The notes below the pieces were generated by a model, which was given only the letters and a program-made list of their open reading frames with translations, searched no databases and was not told where the DNA came from. A DNA stretch of 64,000 nt. Origin: Bremerella volcania. GTDB lineage: Bacteria > Planctomycetota > Planctomycetia > Pirellulales > Pirellulaceae. The DNA lies in assembly GCF_007748115.1 (NCBI RefSeq), contig NZ_CP036289.1:3038001-3102000 (forward strand), given 5' to 3'. Positions 9,657 through 18,596 of this stretch are shown here, piece after piece. Position 1 is the stretch's first letter. Each line of letters starts with the position of its first letter. The position numbers and the translations under genes were made by a program.

Positions 9657-10634
9657 ATGGTCGAGGATCCAGTGATTTCCGTGGTGATACCACTGCCGGA
9701 CGACCGTGGGCACGCGTACGACTCTTTAAAAGGCTTCACCCAGCAGACCCTTGATGTTACTCACGAGGTGATCGTGCCGACCGACGCGGCGTCACGCGAC
9801 GAGATCGCCTGGCTGGTCGATCTATTTCCCCAGGTACATTGGATTTACCGGCCTGGGGTGAATGTGAATGCCCTGTATAACTTCGGTGCGGCGGTCGCAC
9901 GCGGCACGTACCTCTACATCTCGGAATCACACTGTATTCCACGCGCCGATTGTCTGCAGCAGATCTACGATTTCGTCCAAGAGTCAGGTCTGCCGGCTGC
10001 CTGTAGCGCGAGTGACGGCATCAACGCGAACTACGTGGCGCGGTTTGAACAGAGGATCTTTGAAGAAGACTTTCATCACTGGATGAACGCCAAGAAGTGC
10101 AAGATCGCGATCCGTGGTACGTTGATTGAACGCAGGTTGTGGGAACAGATCGGCGGCTTCCAGGACGAGTTCGGTCACTTTGCCGAAATGCTGATCGGTC
10201 GCCAACTGGAGGCGGCCGGCGTACAGTTCGGTCTTGCCGCGAAATCGTTTGTATCGCATTGCAACCAGGTGAGTTTGAAACTACTTTCGGACGAGCTTAT
10301 CGAATACGGCGAAGACGAGTGCCGCTCGTGCCACCTCATGTCGAAGGAGATGCACGTTGCCAACACCCGGGAATGGGCAGAACGCGAGTGGCTGCAAGGA
10401 AACACAGTATGGCTTCGGTTTCGCCAGGCGAAAGAATCGTTTCGTCAACGACTTCGCAAGCTCGCCATCACGTATCTTCCCATGCCGGCGGAGTGGCGGT
10501 TTCGAGTTTTCCGCCGCTACTGGCAAGGAGCGATCCGCCAAGGCCGACTACGATACCTGGCCTCGATGAAGACGCAGCATGCGGTGCCCGAAGAGGTTGT
10601 TCAGTCGCCGGTTGCCTATCAGAAAGCGGCTTAA
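9657..10634 (+). CDS. Glycosyltransferase, family 2-like
   Basis: The 325-residue protein starts with a GT-A fold: ISVVIPLPD, a nucleotide-binding stretch with VDLFPQVHWIYRP, and YLYISESHCIPRAD in place of the usual DDD metal motif. The second half includes IRGTLIERRLWEQIGGF, typical of GT2. The DxD motif appears as SESH, so metal binding may be altered. ATG 9657 is preferred because GGGGGAAG lies about 9 nt upstream; GTG 9648 would overlap that site. It stands alone between a terminator and the small-gene/HNH pair. Confidence 0.8.
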   Translation: MVEDPVISVVIPLPDDRGHAYDSLKGFTQQTLDVTHEVIVPTDAASRDEIAWLVDLFPQVHWIYRPGVNVNALYNFGAAVARGTYLYISESHCIPRADCLQQIYDFVQESGLPAACSASDGINANYVARFEQRIFEEDFHHWMNAKKCKIAIRGTLIERRLWEQIGGFQDEFGHFAEMLIGRQLEAAGVQFGLAAKSFVSHCNQVSLKLLSDELIEYGEDECRSCHLMSKEMHVANTREWAEREWLQGNTVWLRFRQAKESFRQRLRKLAITYLPMPAEWRFRVFRRYWQGAIRQGRLRYLASMKTQHAVPEEVVQSPVAYQKAA

Positions 10635-10708
10635 TGGGCCTGTTTTCTGGACTTTCCAGAGTCCTTCAAGGTATACTTTGAGAAAGTCTTACCATAAGGG
10701 ATAGATTC

Positions 10709-10993
10709 TTGAGTGACGTTTCGCAGCCCGCTGGTCCAATGCAATTTTCTGAGGCAGCTATCTTCGGCCGGGTCGTTGAAAGTTCGGGCGAACTTTCTGT
10801 AGAGATAGCGGAACACATTCTGTCGCTCGCGATCTCAGCGGATGACCAACGACGCGTAAAGGTCCTCTTGGAAAAGAACGCCGGTGGTCTCTTGACCGAA
10901 GCTGAACATGAGGAGCTAGAAAACCTCAACCACGTTGCCGATTTACTCTCGCTATGGCATTCACGAGCGCGGCGTGCGCTCCGTTCAAAATAA
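10709..10993 (+). CDS. Small acidic partner of the HNH gene, unknown function
   Basis: This 94-residue, mostly helical protein ends with LLTEAEHEELENLNHVADLL and a basic tail ARRALRSK. Small proteins of this sequence type recur immediately upstream of HNH genes in cyanobacteria and planctomycetes, which suggests an obligate partner. The start is TTG with AAGGGA 8 nt upstream. Its stop TAA shares an A with the ATG of the HNH gene (TAATG), so translation is coupled. An antitoxin-like or regulatory role is possible but not shown. Confidence 0.65.
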   Translation: MSDVSQPAGPMQFSEAAIFGRVVESSGELSVEIAEHILSLAISADDQRRVKVLLEKNAGGLLTEAEHEELENLNHVADLLSLWHSRARRALRSK

Positions 10994-11394
10994 TGGATGC
11001 AGGGCTGGTCCAACGTGTTCGTCAGCGAGCCAACGATGTCTGCGAATACTGCCGCATGCCACAAGCAGTGCACCTGCTAACTTTTCCCATCGATCATGTG
11101 ATTGCACGTCAACATGGCGGTGAGATGGACTTGGAGAATCTGGCGTTGTCCAGCGTTCGCTGCAATAGCTTTAAGGGGCCAAACATCGCGGGACTCGATC
11201 CTGAGTCGGGTGAGTTGACACGGTTGTTTCATCCGCGAACCGACATTTGGGAAGAACATTTCGAGGTTCGTCAGGCATACATTCACGGCCAGACGGCGGT
11301 TGGCCGTACAACCGTTGTCGTCTTGAACATGAACCATTCCGACTATGTTGCTTTGCGTGAGTCGATTATTCTCGAAGGGAGATTCCCTGGTTAA
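10993..11394 (+). CDS. HNH endonuclease with a substituted zinc ligand
   Basis: The 133-residue protein has the HNH core: CEYC (C17, C20), DHVIARQHGG (D34, H35, H41) and ENLAL...RCN (C57). Related proteins normally carry a second CxxC before the final Asn; here the first Cys is Ser54 (SVRCN), so the structural zinc site has only three Cys. The tail (GPNIAGLDPESGELTRLFHP, then a GRTTVVVLNMN strand) is characteristic of the family. It overlaps the upstream small gene by one base. The frame is open to 10954, but the coupled ATG is the natural start. Confidence 0.85.
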   Translation: MDAGLVQRVRQRANDVCEYCRMPQAVHLLTFPIDHVIARQHGGEMDLENLALSSVRCNSFKGPNIAGLDPESGELTRLFHPRTDIWEEHFEVRQAYIHGQTAVGRTTVVVLNMNHSDYVALRESIILEGRFPG

Positions 11395-11400
11395 CGCTTG

Positions 11401-12693
11401 TTAGTTGGACACGGCATGATAGCCTTTGCTGGCCATTGATTCAGGCACCAGTGGCTGGCCAAATCCATCCCACGGGGGCACCGGGCGCGTGGCAGGTTTA
11501 TCGCCTGGTTTTGCCTTCTCTTGCGGCTGGATCACTTCCGTCTCTTCCAAGGTAACTCCCCCGCCGCTGGCCGTTTGGCGCTGGGTGGATTGGCAGTTAG
11601 CGATCAGGCAATCGGTGAGCGTGATCTTGTGTTTCGCGCGGTCGTCGGTCATCGCGGCAACGCCCAGGTCGTAGAAGGTGCACAGCTTCGCGGTGATCGG
11701 TCCTCCGTTACACCAGATGCCGGTGCCGCCGTAGCCGACGTAGCAGTTTTCTAAGGTGGCCGTCGTCCAGATGCGCACCTGGCGGCCGTTGGCCAAGGCG
11801 ATGCAATCCTTCAGTTGCACGTCTTCGACCTTTAAGTCGTAGCCGGCATCTTGATTGCGAATGGCACGGCAGCGGGTCAATGTGGTTCCGACCGTGTTGC
11901 CTTCGACAACGAACCCATCCCCGTTTTTATAGCGGTTCTTTTGCAGCGGCATCATGTTGTTCGCCGCGGTACAGTCCTCGAAAGCGATGTGCGTGTTTGG
12001 AGCACCGCCACTGTTGACGTTGAAACCGAACGGCAGAAGCTCGGTATGCTTTTCCCATTGGGTGTCCGCCTGAGAACAATCAGCCACGCAGCCGCGGAAA
12101 ACGACACGATCGCACCCTTGCTCGAGCCGGAAACCATGTTTGCTGTAGCGAAGCAGGTCGCAGCCTTCGAGCCGCAGATCATCGCAATCGCTCAGGTAGA
12201 ACCCATACCTGCAATGCTGCACGTCGACGTCGTCGAACGCCAGATGCGAGCGTCCCTCTGTCCCGGCCGCTTTGTCGGCAAAGATGCCAGTGCGGTAGCC
12301 ATCAATGCGCAGGTTTTGAAACGTGATGTGCGATGCCTTGTCGCCCAGGCGAATCGCCGTGGCACCTTTGCCAGGAGCTTCGATCGTCCAGGTATGCGTG
12401 AACCTGGGAAGGCCATCTCCGCGATCCACTCCGCGGATCGTAATCGGGGCTTCGGCCGTTCCGCGACAATCAATTGTGAGCGGCACGCCGGCGTAGTTTC
12501 CACCACCAAGCTGAAGCGTATCGCCGGGTTTCAAGTTGCCAATAACCTGGGAGAGCGATCCACCAGCGTATGCCGAATCCCAGGCGGTTCCATCTTTCTG
12601 TCCTGCACCTGTGGGCGTGACATATAGGTCAGCAGCACGCGATAGGGAGAAAAAGCTGAGGGCAAGACAAAGGGCAAGCGTGGGAATTTTCAT
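11401..12693 (-). CDS. Secreted right-handed parallel beta-helix protein
   Basis: The 430-residue protein has a signal peptide cleaved near SRAADLYV. LYVTPTGAGQKDGTAWDSAY and LKPGDTLQLGGGNYAG are typical openings of polysaccharide-lyase-like beta-helices (PL9/DUF1565 type). Repeated short strands such as ITFQNLRIDGYRTGIF and LRLEGCDLLRYSKHGF follow to about residue 385, rich in Cys and Asp. No catalytic residues can be assigned. It lies 223 bp downstream of the retron RT on the same strand; I see no reason beyond position to link them. Confidence 0.8.
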   Translation of the reverse strand: MKIPTLALCLALSFFSLSRAADLYVTPTGAGQKDGTAWDSAYAGGSLSQVIGNLKPGDTLQLGGGNYAGVPLTIDCRGTAEAPITIRGVDRGDGLPRFTHTWTIEAPGKGATAIRLGDKASHITFQNLRIDGYRTGIFADKAAGTEGRSHLAFDDVDVQHCRYGFYLSDCDDLRLEGCDLLRYSKHGFRLEQGCDRVVFRGCVADCSQADTQWEKHTELLPFGFNVNSGGAPNTHIAFEDCTAANNMMPLQKNRYKNGDGFVVEGNTVGTTLTRCRAIRNQDAGYDLKVEDVQLKDCIALANGRQVRIWTTATLENCYVGYGGTGIWCNGGPITAKLCTFYDLGVAAMTDDRAKHKITLTDCLIANCQSTQRQTASGGGVTLEETEVIQPQEKAKPGDKPATRPVPPWDGFGQPLVPESMASKGYHAVSN

Positions 12694-12916
12694 TGATGGG
12701 AACCCAAGGGGGAATCGTCAGATCGTTGGCAGATGCAACTGACTATAACGCGAAAGGGGAACCGATTGCATCCGTTTGGAAGGCATTCTTGGCGGATCGA
12801 GCGGATGTTTTAGCGATAAATCCTGAGCGACATGGCCAGCCCGTGCCGGCCGACGTCGGCTAAATTTCAAGATATGGAAAAAGCTTACCTCTTGAGGACA
12901 CGCCATGTGACTATTA

Positions 12917-14248
12917 TCACGACACGGTCCAGTCGATTTGTTCGAGGATCGCTCGCAACTTTCGTCCTCGATCGGGATGGATCATTTCCACAAACGAAAC
13001 ACGGCCTGCCAAATGACTTTGGAAGTCATCATGCCCTTCTCGATTTTGAGAAGCGGGGCCCGTTCGAACACAGTTGGACAAGATTGCTTTCAGGCGATCG
13101 TAGTCCTTCCGCAAGATATTGGGTCGTTTGTTAACGACAATTCCCGCGATTCGTTGTCGCACTCCTTTCCTCATGATCTTGGTCTTGCGGTAGTGCACCG
13201 TATAGCCCTCTTCCATGGCGATAGCGGCTACGTGAACGGAGAAGCGACGGCAGATTCGAGCGAACTCGCAGTCGCCGGAGAATGCCAGGTCATCCGCATA
13301 GCGAGTAAACGAGGCATTCATCTTGCGGGCTAAGCCGGCTAATCGACTGTCCATTCGAAAGGCACAAAGGTTTGCCAGGACGGGTGATGTTGGAGCCCCT
13401 TGCGGCAGGTGAGGACGCGCATAACGGCGTATTTTGTATTGAATCTTTGCCGGTGGGGCGTGATCCAACGCATTCCAGATCTCGGTTGGGGCGGAGTTCG
13501 TACAGAGACCCGTGAGTAGGTCAGCGACGCAGTCAGGGTAGCCGAGCGAACGAAAGATCGCCTGAACCTGAGCGGCGCGAATCGATGGGAAGAAGTCCTG
13601 AAGATCCATCTTGAGGACAACTTCCCTGCCAATATGCGGACGGGCAAAGGAAGAAATCGAACGGCCGCATCGAAAGCCGTGCGAGGCATCGTGCGGCGGC
13701 AAATGGTTTAAGATGTCTTTCAGAATTCGACGCTGGATAGTCTTCAGTCGAGGCTTGGGGGCTTCGATCAGACGAAACTCTCCGGGCCGCTTGGGAAGCA
13801 GGCGATAGCGGTAGTGTTGCAGCTTCGGCTTATTCTGTTTGGCTTCGAGTTGGCGTCGATCTGAGAACCAAGCCAGTTCGCCTGGCTTGAGGTCGAGCCA
13901 ATGCGACAGGTCTTGCGGCGTTCGAAGGTTGAGGGGAGCTTGCCAGGTCGTTGTAACCGCAGGGGCGACCATTTCAGGGGCGGGCCTGAGCAAACTCGAG
14001 AACTTGAATCGCCCATTTTGATAAGCGTTGCGAAAACCCTGGTCAGCGAGAAGGAAGGAGACGACATCCGATTTTCGGGGTCGAATACGATCGCCGAAAG
14101 TTTTCGCGAGACGTTTAGCGAGGGGACGTAGCCAGCGGCCTCGTTTGGAGAGGATCTGGCTGCCACGCTCAACCAATGCATCGACGTCAAATGGCCCGTC
14201 GACAAAGACGCCCGCTAAGTTAATGGCGTAGAACTGAATCGTGTGCAT
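12917..14248 (-). CDS. Retron-type reverse transcriptase with long N-terminal extension
   Basis: This 443-residue enzyme carries RT motifs in order: RT1-like RLLPKRPGEFRLIEAP (149-164), HGFRCGRSI (190-198), motif A MDLQDFFPSI (D215), LPQGAPTSP (281-289), catalytic YADD (317-320), GYTVHYRKTKIM (348-359) and RQRIAGIVVN (364-373). It should make branched msDNA from the adjacent RNA. The retron NAxxH motif appears as FARPH (201-205) and the VTG of motif 7 as IAG (367-369), so it is a divergent member. Residues 1-145 form a basic, helical extension of unknown function, longer than in compact retron RTs. The ATG lies only 7 nt from the a2 repeat, without a clear Shine-Dalgarno. No effector gene adjoins it. 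Confidence 0.9.
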   Translation of the reverse strand: MHTIQFYAINLAGVFVDGPFDVDALVERGSQILSKRGRWLRPLAKRLAKTFGDRIRPRKSDVVSFLLADQGFRNAYQNGRFKFSSLLRPAPEMVAPAVTTTWQAPLNLRTPQDLSHWLDLKPGELAWFSDRRQLEAKQNKPKLQHYRYRLLPKRPGEFRLIEAPKPRLKTIQRRILKDILNHLPPHDASHGFRCGRSISSFARPHIGREVVLKMDLQDFFPSIRAAQVQAIFRSLGYPDCVADLLTGLCTNSAPTEIWNALDHAPPAKIQYKIRRYARPHLPQGAPTSPVLANLCAFRMDSRLAGLARKMNASFTRYADDLAFSGDCEFARICRRFSVHVAAIAMEEGYTVHYRKTKIMRKGVRQRIAGIVVNKRPNILRKDYDRLKAILSNCVRTGPASQNREGHDDFQSHLAGRVSFVEMIHPDRGRKLRAILEQIDWTVS

Positions 14249-14255
14249 GAAAACA

Positions 14256-14427
14256 GGGTGGCGAAATGGCTAACGCGTCTAGTCTGGCTTGAGCCATCAT
14301 GCGCGAGGCGCATCGTTGCTCAAGCGATGGAATTGCTTACCATTCAGGGTGCTCCGGGGTATCCCCGGAGAGATTTCATTCACTGAAACAGATGAAGAGG
14401 AAATCAGCTTAACGCATTTCGCCACCC
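14256..14427. repeat. a1/a2 inverted repeat bounding the retron RNA
   Basis: GGGTGGCGAAATG (14256-14268) and CATTTCGCCACCC (14415-14427) are exact reverse complements 146 bp apart. Inside the arms, the minus strand carries two related 9-mers, GCGTTAAGC (14415-14407) and GCGTTAGCC (14276-14268). Confidence 0.95.
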
Positions 14428-14428
14428 C
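14256..14428 (-). ncRNA. Retron msr-msd RNA
   Basis: Read on the minus strand, the RNA runs from about 14428 to 14256. The ends are a perfect 13-bp repeat: a1 at 14427-14415 and a2 at 14268-14256. Directly after a1 the RNA reads GCGUUAAGC, whose G at 14408 is a candidate branching guanosine, similar to the UUAGC context of known retrons. The msr part has an 8-bp stem with a 3-nt loop (14352-14370) and a weaker stem (14372-14377 with 14400-14405). The msd part is a long imperfect hairpin (14287-14325): an 8-bp outer stem, an internal loop and a 6-bp inner stem. The whole RNA sits immediately 5' of the RT gene, the canonical order. Confidence 0.88.
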
Positions 14429-14645
14429 GCATGAATTCTAGCGGGTTGCTTTGAAGAATGCGAAGACGTTTGACCTGGCCAGATGGGCCGAAAGAAAATT
14501 AGTTCCGCGCACGACGAACGTCAGCCTCGTGCCATGGACTTGAACAGAAAGTCGAACAAGAGACTGAGACATCGGTAAGCCGGTCGAAGCGCCCGCCGGT
14601 GGGACGCTTCTTTGCCGACATTTAACCTAGATGTGAAATCTGTGA
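14429..14645. other. Gap between cold-shock gene and retron
   Basis: No gene is apparent in these 217 bp apart from the retron promoter. A hairpin at 14584-14611 (GAAGCG-CCC with GGG-A-CGCTTC) lies just 3' of the cold-shock gene. It has no U-run on the minus strand, so any termination of the csp transcript would be weak and read-through into the retron is possible. Confidence 0.4.
14435..14464 (-). promoter_or_regulatory. Predicted promoter of the retron transcript
   Basis: On the minus strand, TTCGCA (14464-14459) and TAGAAT (14440-14435) match sigma-70-type -35 and -10 boxes at 4/6 and 5/6 positions with an 18-nt spacer. The expected start, 7 nt further on, is the G at 14428, immediately before the a1 repeat. 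The agreement between the predicted start and the RNA end supports both calls. Confidence 0.55.
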
Positions 14646-14843
14646 CTAAACAGGCTTCACGTTTTCGGCACGTGGACCCTTAGGGCCTTGGCCTTCGGTG
14701 TAGGAGACGCGCTGACCTTCGTGAAGTTCCTCGAAGCGAACGCCGTCCAAATTCGAGAGGTGGAAAAACAGGTCCTTGTTCTGACCCGTGTCGATGAAAC
14801 CGAAGCCTTTGTCGGTGAGACGTTTGATGATACCTTCCGGCAT
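14646..14843 (-). CDS. Cold-shock domain protein (CspA-like)
   Basis: The 65-residue protein is a single cold-shock OB fold with both RNA-binding motifs, KGFGFID (RNP1) and DLFFHLS (RNP2). It should bind single-stranded RNA or DNA and melt structure. ATG 14843 (MPEGIIKRL) follows AAGGA at about 8 nt; the longer frame to 14888 adds residues not seen in the family. It is the nearest same-strand gene upstream of the retron RNA (217 bp). Csp genes are common housekeeping genes, so the link may be chance. Confidence 0.92.
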   Translation of the reverse strand: MPEGIIKRLTDKGFGFIDTGQNKDLFFHLSNLDGVRFEELHEGQRVSYTEGQGPKGPRAENVKPV

Positions 14844-15014
14844 GATCCATTCCTTGAGAGCAAATTTAGCAGGACAGCCGGGAAACACTTTGTTTAACGG
14901 TAGTCATTGCATAAAAGAGCATTTTACGACGAAAACCGCCCGAAGGATAGGACGCTGAAAAAGTTCCCCCGACATCTTAAAAAAGGGATGTGCGGACGGC
15001 TTTTCGGCCTGCCC

Positions 15015-15662
15015 TCAATCCCCAGAAAACTGCTGAAAAAGGTCGTTTTTCAGGTCGAAAGCCTCGGATGCCGGGACGTCGTTGCGGGTACTCTTGGCAA
15101 TCGAACCTTCGGCCGTCCAGAGAAAAGGATAGAAGAAAAAACAGCGATCCCGGGCAAGTCGCCGGGCATCGGCCTGCCAAGATGTCCAACGCAGATCGCG
15201 ATAAAAATCGCTCAGACCGCCGGTAACTGCGATGTGGAACAGGTCGGTGTAGCCGATCTCAAGAGGCTCCCATTCGAGATCGTCCGGCGCCAGGTAATAG
15301 ACGTTGCCAAAGTCTTCCCCCAGCTTGCCCCCGTTGATGGAAAAGAACCCGCCGATGGCGTCGTCCGCGATCAAGTAGAAGCCGTGGCTACGTCCTTGAT
15401 TCCATGCCGGTAAGGTTCGCGTGAAACTTGGATGACCGGAACCGAGAAAACGTAGCCAGCCGTCATCGACGACGATTCCGCCCGTTTCGTAGGCGATCGC
15501 ACCCATGGTACTGCGAGTTGTGACCTGCACATCCAGCAGTACCTGTTCGCGCTGATCGGATGGAGGCAGGATCTCGACGTGAACCGTCGCCGCCGCGATC
15601 CATTCTTGAATGCGCTGCATCCCAGGATCACTTTCGTCGATAAGTTCTTCCAACGTTCGCAT
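15015..15662 (-). CDS. DUF2625 family protein
   Basis: The 215-residue cytoplasmic protein begins MRTLEELIDESDPG and carries the DUF2625 core: QVTTRSTMGAIAYETGGIV, LRFLGSGH, DDAIGGFFSINGG, and VYYLAPDDLEWEPLEIGY. The function of the family is unknown. The frame is open for 27 more codons, but those overlap the bestrophin gene and do not match the family, so ATG 15662 is taken. It starts 23 bp after the bestrophin stop, implying one transcript. Confidence 0.85.
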   Translation of the reverse strand: MRTLEELIDESDPGMQRIQEWIAAATVHVEILPPSDQREQVLLDVQVTTRSTMGAIAYETGGIVVDDGWLRFLGSGHPSFTRTLPAWNQGRSHGFYLIADDAIGGFFSINGGKLGEDFGNVYYLAPDDLEWEPLEIGYTDLFHIAVTGGLSDFYRDLRWTSWQADARRLARDRCFFFYPFLWTAEGSIAKSTRNDVPASEAFDLKNDLFQQFSGD

Positions 15663-15685
15663 GGCTTGGCGGGAGGTGCACGAGG

Positions 15686-16645
15686 TTAGATCAATAAATG
15701 GTCGACCGGTTTGATTGGTTCCGGCAGATCCTCGTCCGGGCAACCGGAAAGCTGCAGGACGTTTCGCTCGATCATGGTGGTCAGCTGCAGCAGCGGCAAG
15801 TCATTGTCGTCGGTCATGAAGGGTTGTTCGATTTCATCCCCCACGGCATCCAGACCCAGGAAGAAGTAAGCAACCAGCGCGACAACCAGAGGCGTCAGTG
15901 GTCCGACCGTGTCGTGCAGACCGCAAGGAAGCGCCATGCAGTAAATAAATACGGTGCGGTGGGTCAGCACGCTGTAGGTGTACGGAATGGGCGTACTCTT
16001 GATCCGCTCGCAGCCTCCCTGGATGCCCATCATTTCCGTCAAGCAGTTGTGTAGCAGCGGGACGTGGTACGTATCGAGTCGCCCCTTGCGCCAAGCCGAA
16101 TTGATCTGGCGCGAGATTCGATCGGCGATCGCCGCCGGAACGTTGTCCTGGGCCAGGTCATGCTTGAGCTGCGCGTCGCCTGGTAGCTGTTCTTCCAGGT
16201 CGGTTGCCGCATCGGTATCGCGCAGGCGATGCCGCAGGGCGTGGATATGGCAAATGATCAGCCGCACCATGTGCAGGCGCTGTTGTTGGACTTCGCCGGA
16301 AGTCTGGGTGCCATCCCCGCTGTTGGCATCATCGACGAGCGTGTTGATCTGCATGGTGAAACTTCGGCAGACGTTGACCATGCGTCCCCACAGCTTGCGG
16401 CCTTCCCAATAGCGATCGTACGACGCGTTGTTGCGAAAGCCGAGAAAGATGGCCAGGGCCAGGCCGACCACGGTAAACGGGGCCATGGTCAGCGTATAGG
16501 CTTGCTCGGGAAAGGTGTAAGCGATGACCGTGATCAGGATTGACCAGAAAAACACAACGGCGACGCGCGGCCAGATCGATTCCATCGTCGTTCCATGAAC
16601 GGCGAAGATCATTCCCAGCCAGCTTTCTTTGTCCGTAACGATCAT
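15686..16645 (-). CDS. Bestrophin-like anion channel (UPF0187)
   Basis: The 319-residue membrane protein matches the bacterial bestrophin family: two N-terminal transmembrane helices (about 25-45 and 52-72), then FLGFRNNASYDRYWEGRKLWG, the strongly conserved post-helix motif. Two further helices lie near 225-265 (IYCMALPCGLHDTVGPLTP). Family members form pentameric anion channels. Length is normal and the start is ATG. It is co-directional with and close to DUF2625. Confidence 0.88.
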   Translation of the reverse strand: MIVTDKESWLGMIFAVHGTTMESIWPRVAVVFFWSILITVIAYTFPEQAYTLTMAPFTVVGLALAIFLGFRNNASYDRYWEGRKLWGRMVNVCRSFTMQINTLVDDANSGDGTQTSGEVQQQRLHMVRLIICHIHALRHRLRDTDAATDLEEQLPGDAQLKHDLAQDNVPAAIADRISRQINSAWRKGRLDTYHVPLLHNCLTEMMGIQGGCERIKSTPIPYTYSVLTHRTVFIYCMALPCGLHDTVGPLTPLVVALVAYFFLGLDAVGDEIEQPFMTDDNDLPLLQLTTMIERNVLQLSGCPDEDLPEPIKPVDHLLI

Positions 16646-16738
16646 GGAATACTTGTGCCTGATAGCAAGGAGGTGCCGAGGTGCTTGTCGAACAAGTTAC
16701 CCGATCCGCCCCTGCCGTGGCAACCAAGCCATGTTTCG

Positions 16739-18301
<1,563 letters not shown>

Positions 18302-18596
18302 TGAATTTCGTCATGAAGAAGAAGGTTAGTCAGGCGGGATTTGCACCGGGGGGTGCCGCGATCTGGAACGTTGAGTATAGCCGCGTAATGAACGACTCGC
18401 CAGGATTTCCAAGAGCGGCGAAAAACACCATTTGACGTTCGTGCCAATAAAGTGGATAATAATGTCCAGAATAAAGCGTTTGCTTGATGATTGAGATTTC
18501 CCTCCCCTGTCATCCACTGACACGAACTCAGATTTTCTGGCGGTCCCAGGTAACCGCTCGCGAGGTAGTCTGAGAGACATGAAAGCAGGCTTCGCT

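Noticed and set aside
10993-11394. HNH gene as the retron effector
   Set aside because: Some retrons use HNH proteins, but this one is on the other strand, about 1.5 kb beyond the RT end, separated by the beta-helix gene, and already has a coupled partner of its own.
11401-12693. Beta-helix protein as retron component
   Set aside because: It has a signal peptide and a carbohydrate-lyase-like fold, lies 223 bp away, and nothing besides strand connects it to the RT.
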